Of a stretch of DNA of 64,000 nucleotides, positions 33,706-45,239 are shown piece after piece. Position 1 is the stretch's first letter, and every line of letters begins with the position of its first letter. A model generated the notes under the pieces. The model saw nothing but the letters and a program-made list of their open reading frames with translations, was not told the DNA's origin and did not search any database. The translations under genes and the position numbers were made by a program. Source of the DNA: Athripsodes cinereus (Eukaryota; Arthropoda; Insecta; Trichoptera; Leptoceridae); contig OX388311.1 in NCBI GenBank assembly GCA_947579605.1, positions 23,624,951 to 23,688,950 of the forward strand, written 5' to 3'.

Positions 33706-33793
33706 ATAATAAATACGATTTTTTTTTTTTTTTTTTCTTCCACTTGTGGCATAACATCCTACAAGGATGATTTGTGCCGATAATAAATACGAT
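33706..33793 (-). mobile_element. Short poly(A)-tailed retro-insertion with 14-bp target duplication
   Basis: ATAATAAATACGAT occurs at 33706-33719 and 33780-33793. Between them the minus strand reads 'cggcacaaatcatccttgta', 'ggatgttatgccacaagtgg' and then a run of about 17 A. This is a heavily 5'-truncated copy made by target-primed reverse transcription; the source element is unknown. Confidence 0.8.
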
Positions 33794-34349
33794 AGTAAAA
33801 TAAAATTTGTTTTTCAATGACAATTATTTTTTGTTGATTCCAAATAAAAAACGTTTCGTTTTTGTTTTTTTTTATTCGTTTTAATATCAACTTGTTTATA
33901 TATTATTCGTTTTTTTACACAATTATGTGTATTAAAACAGCTAAATAATTCACGATATTATTGTTGTGTTTTTTTTTTCATTTTTCTTTGTATCATAATA
34001 TTCCAATGATACGAACCTCATTTCAATGACAATTCTGCTATAATTTACGTATTATTCTTGTTTTACTTTTTTATTTGAAAGTCAGTATCAAAACACCACC
34101 AATTTTAATTTTTTAAATTTATCAATACAGTTAGGTACTATATCTCTCACAAGTGAGAACAATTAAATCATAATTTTAATTTATTTCATTGAGCATAGAA
34201 TCTTCAATCTGATGTGTGGGTACTTAATCTCGATTTAGCTACAGTTTCCAATCGTTGAAGCCAAAATTTTAATGGGCACTCTTACTGGTTGACTTTTATG
34301 TGCACCTGCCATTTATATGACACTAATTATCTATATATCTACATAATCA

Positions 34350-34460
34350 CTACATCTTCCACAATCGGGGTAGCCAGCAGACTAGCTGTATGCAAGAAAT
34401 ATTCAAGCTGTCCACTCCGTGGCAATAAAAGAATAAGACATTCAGGATGGGTGGAAGTTT
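34350..34460 (-). mobile_element. SINE family 2, old 3' piece
   Basis: 'aatcggggtagccagcagac', 'gcaagaaatattcaagctgt' and 'gacattcaggatgggtgg' are the complement of the family. It lies 240 bases upstream of the rost start codon. Confidence 0.75.
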
Positions 34461-34589
34461 TATCGATAAAGTGAGTGTTAAATACGAACATTCATTAATT
34501 TTGTAGAAAACCGTGGGATTTATATTATGATGAGCCACTGTAAAATCAAGTATAATAGAAAAAAACTTCTTAATTATTTTACTTTCCAG

Positions 34590-34701
34590 GTATTATCGTC
34601 CGAATGAGATCTCAACTGAATGAAATGAAGAACTAAAATTATGATACGTTGAAAGAATAATAAATTAAGAATAACAAATTTAAAACATAATATTTTACAA
34701 A
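34590..34701 (+). other. Candidate 5' leader and splice acceptor of the rost-like gene
   Basis: A pyrimidine-rich tract ending in 'tttactttccag' (AG at 34588-34589) precedes this stretch. The first ATG of the membrane-protein frame follows 112 bases later. An upstream non-coding exon would therefore lie left of 34590. This is a sequence-pattern inference only; no upstream exon was identified and the gene could instead start here. Confidence 0.4.
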
Positions 34702-35029
34702 ATGCAGAACTCTTGGAAAAGACATTTCGACAAGTCCAACTTTAATCTTGAGCATCCTAATCCGACCCGTTTTGTCAGTGGACCATGGCACTCAGGACTG
34801 GGACCTCCAGTACACCCACTATTCTTAATGTACAGGATATTGTTATCTTGTGCATTTACAGGACTGTTAATTTGGTCCCTGATAATGTCTGGAGATTCGT
34901 GGAAATGGTTGCTGTTCTTTACAAATTGGGGATTTATGATGTGTTGTCTCCAGTCTTACTTTGGAACCGCACTAGTGATCAGAAGATTTTTGAACCAAAA
35001 CTCTTTGAGTCCAGGATCTTCAACAAATG
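34702..35029 (+). CDS. rost: Rolling stone-like membrane protein, first coding exon
   Basis: This exon encodes 109 residues plus one base of the next codon. Residues 1-35 are polar, then two hydrophobic stretches follow (about 40-61 and 69-90), separated by a short GDSWKW loop and ending in a basic-polar tail. The order 'LEHPNPTRFVSGPW', then 'LMYRILLS', then 'WKWLLFFTNWGF' matches my recollection of the start of insect rolling stone proteins, where the TNWGF-like segment is conserved. In Drosophila, rost is a membrane protein implicated in myoblast fusion; the role of this copy is unknown. The exon ends at AAATG|GTAAGT, a strong donor, leaving phase 1. That phase fits the exon at 63280. I chose the ATG at 34702 because it opens the conserved region and no other methionine lies between the acceptor-like site and it in frame. 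Confidence 0.8.
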
Positions 35030-36831
35030 GTAAGTTATACGTATACTTTTATTTTCATACATCAATAATTTGTCACTCGTTTTCACAATTAAAGGTAATA
35101 AAATGAGGTGTATTTTGTAATTATTTTCAATATTAAATAGAAAATAATTATTTAGTACCATACAATTACTCGCTGGAGATAAAATAATTTTAATCAGATG
35201 GTGAAGCAAAATTAAGAACATACTTATATTATGAATAGTTTTCCCCTTAATAAGATGTTATATTTTATAAATAATACGTAGTTTAAAACATTAATAACTA
35301 TACTGCAACTTTAGACTTTTGTATTTTATTTATTTGATAATTAAATTTACCTTGATTTTTATATATTAATCCATAAATTTTTGTACTAAATCTTTTAATG
35401 GCACAGAGCATTCTTTATTATTCTCATATATTTATGTTTTTATTAGGTTTTTATAATGAATAATAAAGGAGGTGTGTATTTAAATATTGTACCGAGATTT
35501 TTTGGTTTTGTTTTACTCGTGGCATTGAATATCGGATCGTATTACTACTAATTTGCATAAATATGCATTTTTGTTTGTATTTTTTGTGCATAAAGAAATT
35601 AATGTTGTTTAATAATTCATTTTATTATGTTTTTCCAATGAAAAACATTTTCAGCTATTCATAAACAAAACACAATATAATTCTAAGATAAAAATACGTT
35701 TATATTAAAATACACATTGGAAACTCTTGTCTTGTTATGATACAAAACTTTTGTCCCCCGGTGGTCGAAGGGTTGAATCGCCTTGTGGTAATCTTTTATA
35801 CTTAATTTTCGTCTTCGATGTTCCTCTCAGGAGGATAAAATAAAATTACATTGAGGTTCAACAATGAACAATAATGTCTTACAACATAACCATACTAATA
35901 TAGATTTATTTTGTATAAAGTGACAATCTGAGCTCTCAAATAGCTTGTATTGCGAAAGCGAAACTTGACGGCAGCTATGTTTGAACTGTGGATAATAAAA
36001 TCAGAAGTGCAAAATGGTGACTAGGTATCGACATCTTCTTTATTGCGTTATTCTCTTTTTTTGTTTTATTTTTTTCACCTTCGAGATTTCCGATAGCCCA
36101 AAAGATCCGTTTTTAAAATAGAATGTTTCTATAGCAACTATGTTCGATTTTCTTACCAACTTCCATAATAGATGGCATAAAATCACACTAATTGGAAGCA
36201 ACAATTCTAATATATTTTCCTTGTGATCAGAAGAGGATCAATAAAATGCAAAAAGGAAGGCATTATTTGTCTCTTATAATCGGAATAATAAAAAATTGAA
36301 AAAGTTCTTAAAGTTTTCCATTTTCTGCCTCTAATAAATTACTTCAACGTACTTGTCCTCTCAAAAGATTCGAGACAAGATTGTTTACAACTATGGCGTA
36401 TTTTATTAAGTTTGGATACTTATTATAGTCACTTTATATGCAGAATAAAAGAAGGTATCAAAAGATATAAAAATGTAATAAATGCTTTGAATCCTGTCTA
36501 GTAAAATTATTTTTTAGTGACACATCAGTGATTTTTTAATACCTACAAACATCGGTATTTGAATGCGACGCGCGGAGTCTGAATTACCACCTACAATATT
36601 TTTGGCAATATAAAATTCTACATATTATTTTAATCATAGACATGCTTTGTCGTATGTTAACTCAATAGGCAGAAACAAGTTAAAGTTTTTTTTTAGCCTG
36701 CAATTGCCTGAATTGACATTAGTATTTAAATGTTTTTGGATTAGGCTCACTAAAAAAAAACGCAAACGCATGATATACTACATATATTGCTAATATCTCT
36801 GACCAAACCAAACATTTTGATATTTCTATTC

Positions 36832-37200
36832 AGGTGGAAACCGGGAATAGGGGAATCAGTAGCTTCCAGCAGAATCAGAGAGTGGGTGACCTTGCTGGTC
36901 TGGGGAGTTGATGATTTGACCGAGGAACTTCAGGGTGATTTTGAAGTTTGTGGATATCTGGGTAGCTCGGTGGGATTTGTGCGTGAGCTGGGCTCATCTT
37001 TGGCTCACTTTAGAGAGCTTAATGTGCGATAGTGGCTGTCGTAAGCTAACTGTTTCTTCATATTTGTGCTGTCCCCTCTCCCTTGGTGGAAAAAATTAGG
37101 TCTGGGTTAGTTGTCCCATTGAGAGGGAAGCTACTCTGCGACGACTCCAGTATCAGCGAGCCTTGAATTCACCGTCCTGAATAGTTATAAAATGTTGATG
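36832..37200 (+). other. Unidentified GC-richer block with a short open frame
   Basis: A T-rich tract ending 'tttctattcag' (AG at 36831-36832) precedes a 67-codon frame ('RWKPGIGESVASSRIREWVT', later 'LLVWGVDDLTEELQ') stopping at 37030. The downstream part keeps similar composition ('gggaagctactctgcgacga'). I do not recognise the peptide. It could be a retroelement scrap or a non-canonical exon of the surrounding intron. Confidence 0.35.
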
Positions 37201-38212
37201 GACACCTCAGCTTAGCTTTTATTCTACATTAAGTGTTTCCTTCCACTTTCCCCAGCTTTTACTCCACAATATATTTTTTCAATACCTATATTGTAGGTAC
37301 AATGTTTAAATTGTAAATAGGAGTAAAGTCAATTCCACACGGGGTTTTTGTCAGAGTATCCGCTATAGTATAACGTCCGGTGTGGACAAGATTTGTTAAG
37401 AGTAAAATTTCGGATAAATGGAAGTCCTCAGACATCTGCGGTATCCGGATGGACGTTGAGTTTCCTTTAATTACTAATTAAAAGAGAGAGGAAAAAATAA
37501 ATATCTGTTTTGTAAAATGGAAAATCAATGTAGATGTGTGAATTTCCGATTATTTTATTATATTTTTATCACTAATTCCTTTGCAAAATAGTAATATATT
37601 TGCACAGCTGTGTTTTTGCCGATCACGCTGAATAAAGGTAATTAGGAACATATTCAAATTCAAATTCTATATAGAAATATATAGGTTATCATGTGTTTTT
37701 CCTATGGTGTCTTTAAATTACTCCAACTTAGACCTCTAAAACACACGTCATCAAATGTAAAAATACTAAATCTTCCATTATAAAACAAAAACCAAAAGAT
37801 AAATTAATAAATAAATAAAGTTGTCATGAATCACCTTTATAGTTAATATAAGTAGTAAGATTATGCTATGTTTAATTTAAAGATTTATAAACAATATTTA
37901 TTTTTTATTTATTTATTTTATTTTTATTTATTTATTTAATTTAATACACAACTTATATTTCGATACATTTATACTGATATTTTATTATAGTTAACAATAA
38001 ACACTTCGTATTCTTAATTGGATTCATATTATTTACCAACTTCTATCTAGCTCGTTATACCCGATTTCGTTAAGAAAATAATAATTCAGTAGAGAGTGGT
38101 AATAATGATCAAAAAAGGCAGTCATATTACAGATCAAATTCTTCCCATCGATCATTAAAATATATAAAATGAAATATTTACCATTCATGAATATTGAACA
38201 TGTCACGATCTG

Positions 38213-38423
38213 CAGGGCTACTCTTGACAAAACTAAACACGATCTTAATCTAGTCTTGATCTTGATCATACGACGCACGAAGTGACTATTGGCCAAAAAT
38301 ACACGCAAACCGATCGCGCGTTAGCGGTAGCGCGATGTTTTTGACCATAGTCCTTTCGTGCGTCGTATGATCAAGATCAAGACTAGATTAAGATCGTGTT
38401 TAGTTTTGTCAAGAGTAACCCTG
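38213..38423. mobile_element. CAGGG-type MITE, 211 bp
   Basis: Inverted arms of about 75 bp begin CAGGGCTACTCTTGACAAAA and include 'atcatacgacgcacgaag'. The middle is GC-rich ('cgatcgcgcgttagcggtag'). It is the same length as the copy at 63020. The target duplication is unclear (CTG at both sides here, but not in the other copy). Confidence 0.88.
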
Positions 38424-39213
38424 CTGGTATTACAAAAAGTGTTAAATAAGATAAATATATAATTTCATCCACGAAAACGCTCAGCCAAGGAGAGTTTGTT
38501 CAATCGTTCTCTTTTTAACGTAACAAATTATTTTCATAGATTGAAGACTCATAAAAAGAATAAATATTTATAAACGTATTATTAATTATAGTCGGTATAT
38601 ATTTAACTGCGAAATTGCGTCAGTCAGTTATATATGCTGCAAAATACTGCACATAGATTCAATGACTTTATTATTATGCACTTATTTTAGTTTGTGTCAC
38701 TGCAATAATATGTAATCTTGTAAAGTTGATTATTTAACAAGTTATCCTAGACCTAAGAAAACATGTTGCTAAGTGATAAAGAATTGGGCATTATCGCGAT
38801 TATTTCGCATTGATGTTGACATTTAGACATTATGAGTAATAAAGGATGACTAATCGAATATTATGGGTTAACCACATGGATCTGATTTTCCGAAAAAAGG
38901 AGTGTTTTAGTAATATCAGTTTGGATGGATAACGAACTTCACGACTATAGAGGAAGCGAAAATTCAGTGTGGTGACAAAACTATTTTCAATTACATTTTT
39001 CTTTAACCTTTCCTCTCTGCGTCAATGACATGAATAGGCGACCTATTTCACGAACATGTGTTTTTTTACAGAACACTCAAAAAATTACAGCAAATAGTGG
39101 AAAACCTTTTGTTTGACGGGGTGCGTATATTTATGTATAGATATCAATACACGGCGTGAGCCTTTCATATGTTAATGGCCGCGTCTACACAAAGGGATAA
39201 AAAAGTCAATCAA

Positions 39214-39453
39214 CTGTTTCAATCACCGCGTCCACACAGCTGGATGAAAGCGTCAATCAATCAATAATCTTCAACCATTCGGTGTCGATTCAGAGCATTT
39301 TCTGAAGAAATATTCGAATGAATGCCTTTGTTACCCATATAAGGAGGAGTAACGAAGGCATTCATTCGAATATTTTTTCGGAGAATGCTCGGAATCATCA
39401 CAGAATGATTGAAGATTGACGTTTTCCTGTGTGGACGCGGCGATTGAAACAGC
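39214..39453. mobile_element. Foldback MITE
   Basis: Arms of about 110-125 bp face each other around 39345. The left arm has 'tttcaatcaccgcgtccaca' and 'attcgaatgaatgcctttgt'; the right arm carries their complements with scattered changes. Sequence to the left (39178-39213) repeats 'gccgcgtctacac', perhaps part of a longer end. Confidence 0.8.
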
Positions 39454-40084
39454 TCAATAGACAACAAAACACAAACAGACACAATAGTCACAAAACCATT
39501 AGTAGAATATATTTTTGAATAAATTTTGAATATTTAGAAACAGCCAATTGAAAAATTGTATTCTTACAAAATTGCAGTTGCATTGAAAAATCATTGTAAA
39601 CCATGTACATATTATGTTAAAGGCTTTATACTGTTAATAAATGAATGAATAAACAACCTGCATCTATGTTAGAATATTATTATGGTTATACCCACCTAGC
39701 AGATAAATAATTAATGCAATTTTATTCATTTACTATATACTTGATCACCTGTGATTTGAATTGAATTGAAAAGAATAATAAACAAGCAATTATTATTATT
39801 AGTACTACATAGATAGTTATCAAGAAAATAACTAACCTACTGCAGTTTATATGTAGTACCTACGTAGTAGCACACCTGTCAAATGATATTACTACTTATA
39901 AGTACGTGATATAAATGTTCAATTTATTGATACGACGATAGAGGTAATTATTTTTTATTAAATCAAATTAATTTAGGAACGTCACATAAAAAGCTGTAGA
40001 TTCAAAGAAACTACTATAATTCCATCCTGAATATCTTGATTTTTGTCGCTACTTGCAGATATTTTGCAGTTCCGCGAGTTTTTT

Positions 40085-40240
40085 TTTATTTATTTATTTT
40101 ATTCTTTACTGTACATCGGTTACAATATTACAAAATAAAACAGTGTCATATAAATATCAGTTATACAATTCAATGTACAGGGGGCGAGTTTATCGCTAAC
40201 ATGCAATGCCTTTCAACTAACACAACTACCCCTTTCTTCT
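40085..40240 (-). repeat. Probable LINE 3' end with (AAAT)n tail
   Basis: A T-rich TTTATTTATTTATTTT start on the + strand is followed by 'gggggcgagtttatcgctaa'. The last phrase recurs, complemented, at 61318. No translatable frame. Confidence 0.45.
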
Positions 40241-40539
40241 CTCTTTTTGACCTCGATATTGTATTAAATTTATCTTCCAGAATAAACTGTATTTCTTTTC
40301 TTAATAATTATGGAAAGACATGTTTTTTTAATCAACTATGTATTTCAGAATATAACTTTTACTAAATAAATGCATTTATAAACAAATCATTGAATTTTAG
40401 TTCTTTCTAAGCTGTGTGCGATAGAAAAAACCTGTTGCACGAGGAAAATCGTTAAATATCATTTAGTATATGTAATAATAATATATTATACATTAAATTT
40501 TACATGTCTCGTTTAGCACACGGCAAAGAATTTTATATC

Positions 40540-40890
40540 CCACTTTTTTGGTGTCCTGTAAAAGGCAGGTGTTCGAAAAATAACGACAATTTATTTATTT
40601 GTTTATTTATTTAAACACAATATACGGCAATTGCCTTTACAAGTATACAGATACACTTTATAACATCACACAATCATTCAACACATGTACGAAAATATAA
40701 AAACAGACAAAACATACTCCAGTTAAAGTCAGAAAATAAAAATGAAAATTTAAATACAAATACAATAAATTAAATTAATCAGCAATAAGGTTTGTCATCC
40801 ATCCTGAATGTCTTAATTATTTGTTGGCACGAAGAGGACAGCTTGCATGTTTATTACATGCAGCAGTTCAGTTGGCTAACCTATGAATAT
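40540..40890 (+). mobile_element. SINE family 2 copy split by a second repeat
   Basis: The family reads 'gtcctgtaaaaggcaggtgt' up to about 40580, then resumes with 'aggtttgtcatccatcctga' at about 40788 and 'gcacgaagaggacagcttgc'. The intervening ~200 bases begin with ATTTATTT repeats and look like the tail of a separate retroelement. Confidence 0.65.
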
Positions 40891-41084
40891 GTGTATTTTA
40901 TATTGATTGATAATTTTATGTTCTTTTTATCTGGAAATGCTTTTATACTTGTTTTGTTGTATGTGTCTATATGCTTCTCTCGGCTAGAAGGACATCCAAG
41001 GAGTGTAGTATAAAGATTCCGCACATGGGGATTTTGGCCAACCAGTCCTTCAGGTTGCCCACCCATGGCACTTCATGTGTGGAC

Positions 41085-41445
41085 TAGTGATGTAACGAAT
41101 ATTCGTATTCGCATTCGCGAATATTCGCATATTTCAAAGTATTCGCATTTGTATTCGCAAAAAAATATGCGAATGTTTTGCGAATATTATTTCGGTAATA
41201 AAGTATCGGTAATTCGGTAAAAGTACCGGATACTTACCCGGTACATTGTTGAAAAAGGTACTGCAAGAAAATATTCTTTAAGAAAACCGAGGAGTTTTGA
41301 AGTATTTAAATTCCTATACCATTTTGAAAATTCGGCGACGGAGGGTAGAAATTTTAATGTTTGAGCAATTGCAGAAATTTAAGCAAGGCAATATTCGCTA
41401 TTCGCGTTCGCGAATATCCAAAATCACACATTCGTTACATCACTA
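41085..41445. mobile_element. hAT-type MITE (copy 2), uninterrupted
   Basis: The element is 361 bp, with TAGTGATGTAACGAAT termini and GTGTGGAC duplicated at 41077-41084 and 41446-41453. Both ends contain tandem 'attcgc' hexamers that could bind a transposase or form hairpins. It has no coding capacity and sits in the rost intron. Confidence 0.92.
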
Positions 41446-42089
41446 GTGTGGACAAATTTGTTAGTGTTGAAATATAATCGGATAAATGGCAGTCCCTTGT
41501 CTGCTGAGCCATCCGGGTGGGTCTCTTTCAATGTTGGCTAACCTACTTGTGAGATATGCCGCATGTGTAGAGATTTATGTTGGTACAATTAATTAGTGGT
41601 TTTAAACATAGCCTTGTTAATGAACAAAATTATATTTCATTTGAATGTAGACGTAAATTTATAACGTGTTGTGCTAATGTTGAACCAATAGAATAATATT
41701 ATAAATAGAACCTTGTGCGAAATGCCATAATAACAAAATATTTTTGAATACTGAGAATATTTACAATAATATTGCAAATATTCTCACATTCAATCTACAT
41801 TGTACATACGTTATAATATTATTATACAGTTAGATAAACTTTAGAGCTAAATAATGTCAAGTTTATAGCGATTCCGGTATCATCTCAAATTACTATAGAC
41901 ACCAATGTTATAAATTTTGAAGTTAAAATAGAATGAAAAAGATCGTCGTGTCTTAAAAAAGTCGAAAAAAATACGTGATGGAATCGAACAAATTAAACAA
42001 TTTGCTTTAGTGGTTCAGTATCGGCTGCCGGATCCGGTATGCGACAAGATCACTATTTCTTATCAATATCATCTAGAATTCTACTAAAC

Positions 42090-42490
42090 TATAGTCTTAC
42101 GTCGTGTCCCAGGTGGGGTAGGCAGAGATAACGGAACGCCATATTGCTCCATCCTTACATACTTCTTTCGCTTCCTCTGCATTCATCCAGTTTCTCATGC
42201 ATGCACGCGCATTCCTTTTACTGAACACGCCACCGTCCTTGAGAATATGATCCACATGGTCCAGCCACGTAGTTTTCGGACGCACGCGCTTTCTCACACC
42301 CTTTCTTTCAGACAAGTATAAATCTTCTTTGTCATTTTTTTCCTTCCATTCGTTCCTCATGACCAAACCATCTGAATTTATTTACACGCATTCTATCAAC
42401 AACACTCTTCTCACATCCACTCATTCTCGTGATATCCTCATTCTTCACTCTATCACGCAATGTTTTACCTACTATTCATCATCTAGAATT
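42090..42490 (-). pseudogene. RTE-like LINE 3' end
   Basis: An 89-codon frame (42366-42097) contains 'YLSERKGVRKRVRPKTTWLD' and ends 'AYPTWDTT'. It parallels the last third of the copy at 56985. Further right, 'ERVKNEDI'-like coding continues out of frame. It is 5' truncated. Confidence 0.82.
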
Positions 42491-43324
42491 TTGTGGATCT
42501 TAATTTTTTTTTAAATTGTTTTATCTATTAGACATTTTTACATATTAAAATCTTTCTAACTCAAACTTGGGTCTTAGAAGTAATTTTGCAATGATAAAAT
42601 AATGATGGAATGATTCATTAATTAATTTACATAATTGAACTTAAAAAAACGTCACGTTTTAACGCTCGAAGAATTCCCCGATAAAACAAAGCGAACCACT
42701 GCTCTTCATGACGTAAACAAAAGTTCACGATCTGATGTAAACAATAAACACGCAAACGTTTCACATAAGTAGGTACCTAGATACGTTCTACATGTCACGT
42801 GTAGCAATCTCTTCAAAGGTAATACCTAAAGGGAGGTACTTTTTAATAAAACAAGTTTAGTTAGTAATCGTGCATCACTCGATCTTCTGCGATACAAGTT
42901 CAAGTTCAATTCTACCATTCACGCTAAATAATAACACATTTTACCTTATTAACGTTAATCGGTATTATACATTTTTACCTATACTATTTAGATGGCTAGA
43001 TAATAATTTATGTATCTTAGTTTTATGATAGCTAATATTTTCTGTTGATCTTTTTTATATTTTCTATAACGTGCCAAAATCCTCGTTTTTCTCACGACGT
43101 AGACGTCAATACATGAAATGGAATACAATGTGTGGAATCACATTATGTTTAGTAAGAGTACAAGATTAGTATACTTAACCGTACTCGATGAATTGATTTG
43201 TTTTTATAAAAGCTTTTTCATTGGAAAGCTACATTTCAAGCGTCTTCTTCCAATTCAATAATATAAAAATGAGCAATTTTGTACCGATTTAATTGAAATC
43301 GAGTATTTCTTCAAAGTGTTAAAT

Positions 43325-43620
43325 TATTTGATCTCGTGAAGTTCTGGATAAAGAGTTGGCCTCCCGATTTTTTCTGTACGCTTTCGAGTGTTCCGTAAAA
43401 ACTCACGTACAAGACAATCAACATTTGCAATTAAACGATGAGGCGTTATTCCACCTATCCTAAATTTCTTATTTTTTATTAGCACGGAGAGGATAATCTG
43501 CATACCAGTAAACTAACTGCTTGTGATTCGCAAAGTAATCCTCTACATGTCAATAATAAGACATTCAAGATGGGTGGCATCCCTCATCGCTGAATTGAAG
43601 ATATTTATTGTCTTATTCGT
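43325..43620. mobile_element. Two opposed decayed SINE family 2 pieces
   Basis: A + strand piece ('gataaagagttggcctccc', 'tattagcacggagaggataa') is followed by a minus-strand piece ('taagacattcaagatgggtg', 'tcatcgctgaattgaagata'). Confidence 0.55.
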
Positions 43621-43639
43621 TATGTTTTACGGTATGAAA

Positions 43640-43770
43640 AATAGATTTTAGCCGATTCTCAGATCTACCCGATAAGCAACAAAATTTCATCAAAATTGGT
43701 CCAGCCGTTTCGGTGGAGTATGATAACAAATACCGTGACACGAGAATTTAATATATTAGATTAGTCTCAT
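43640..43770. repeat. Interspersed repeat
   Basis: 'tagccgattctcagatctac', 'ccagccgtttcggtggagta' and 'gtgacacgagaatttaatat' match a short repeat I have seen widely in insect genomes; class unknown. Confidence 0.5.
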
Positions 43771-44334
43771 ATATATATTTCATTAGTTTTTGCATACAAG
43801 GTACAACGTTTCATTCATTCATATCGATACCACTTTTGGCACGTTAATTATCGTATGTTTAGGCAGGTTTATTATCAAATAAAATTTAAGTTTAGATACC
43901 TACTCAAAATAAAATTTAATACGAATTGGAATGTATGCAATAATTTAAAATGTTTTATAGGTGCCTACTCGTAACTTAAATCAAAAAAACTATTAAAATC
44001 CAATAAAATGAAAAATTTGAAGTGTATAAAGAGATGAAATAATAAAAATCATATCATTAATCTCTATCAAAACATTTTTTTAACATGATATCAGTATGAT
44101 ATACCTACTCGTAGAGGCTCGTTAAATAATATTATGTCACAATTAAATACATTAAATTTTATAGTGCAAAATTAACTGCGATTGATTCCGCGTAGAGTAA
44201 CATATCAACTCTCAAGGCTTTCATAACTGCCAATAAATTATGCACATTCAGTATAAACAAATAAAGAAGTGGTTTAATCAAAACATAACAAAACACAGTT
44301 GTGGTTCTTAGGGCCGGCAAACCGAGCAATGGAC

Positions 44335-44489
44335 CAGAGCCCGTAGACAATTTGTACTTAGCGATCGTCTACTGGCGAACTTTTCGACAATCTACCTACA
44401 CGTACCGTATAATTATGCGTTATTGTTGCAGTTATTGACGAAAATTCGTTTGTAGGCGATCGCCAAGTACAAATTGTCTACGGGCTCTG
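44335..44489. mobile_element. MITE with CAGAGCCCGTAG ends
   Basis: CAGAGCCCGTAGACAATTTG and its complement, about 35 bp in all, bracket a 155 bp element. Confidence 0.75.
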
Positions 44490-44688
44490 GGCCCGAAGTG
44501 AAAACACATTTTAGCATTACGTTTTCGTTCCGTTATCGTTCGAATATAGACAACGTTGCAAGAAGTGTCAATTTCGTTGCTAAGATACACAATAGTTAGG
44601 AAAATTGTCACTTTGGCGCAACGTCGTCTATACTCAAACGATTGGAACACGAAAACGTAACGCTAAAATGTGTTTTCACTTCGGGCCC
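44489..44688. mobile_element. MITE with GGGCCCGAAGTG ends, abutting the previous one
   Basis: Arms of about 70 bp start GGGCCCGAAGTGAAAACACA. The left arm has 'gttcgaatatagacaacgtt', the right its near complement. It begins at the last base of the neighbouring MITE. Confidence 0.8.
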
Positions 44689-44959
44689 TCGGGCAATACT
44701 CTTTTTAGAGCCCCGCATTAGACACTGACGATATTATTTTTAAAGCAGGAAAATAATTATTAATAAAATAAAAAAAAATCACTTATTTTAGAAGCATTGA
44801 CTATCTAACAATTTCTAGACATTTAAAAAAAATTCCAACTTTACATTCAACAAATATACATAGAAAATCAAGTTAGTAATTAAAAAAAAAACATTTTCAT
44901 GTTCAGTTTTTTCAAAATTTTTGTTCAGTACCTATTCAAAATCTCTCTTTCAAATCCCT

Positions 44960-45122
44960 CTTTCACAATACACCGTTCCTATGACAACGATATCAGAGCG
45001 CAAGGAATGTCGTGGGAAGAGGTGACGCAATTGGCACAGAGACGCTCTGAATGGAGGAGGCTGGTTTCTGCCCTGTGCTCCCGAGAGGAGCGTTGAGGGC
45101 GATGATGATGATGATGATGACC
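44960..45122 (+). pseudogene. LINE 3' end with (GAT)n tail
   Basis: The frame 'TIHRSYDNDIRAQGMSWEEV' continues with 'TQLAQRRSEWRRLVSALCSR' and stops at 45094. Then comes GGGC and GATGATGATGATGATGATGA. Short trinucleotide tails and an EWRRLV-type C-terminus fit RTE/CR1-type elements. Related pieces lie at 50570 and 51245. Confidence 0.75.
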
Positions 45123-45239
45123 TATTCAAAAAAAAGAAGGACGAAGACAAACCAGATGCGGCAAATCCAAAATAGCAAATTCATTTAGAAATGAAGACCG
45201 CAAAAGCCTACGAAAGCAAATATTTTATATATTTACCTA

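Noticed and set aside
34785..35033. 82-codon frame overlapping the rost exon
   Set aside because: It is a different frame of the same exon, without the conserved membrane-protein phrases.
45100..45120. CRISPR-like or regulatory short repeat
   Set aside because: It is a (GAT)n LINE tail; no spaced repeats exist in the window.
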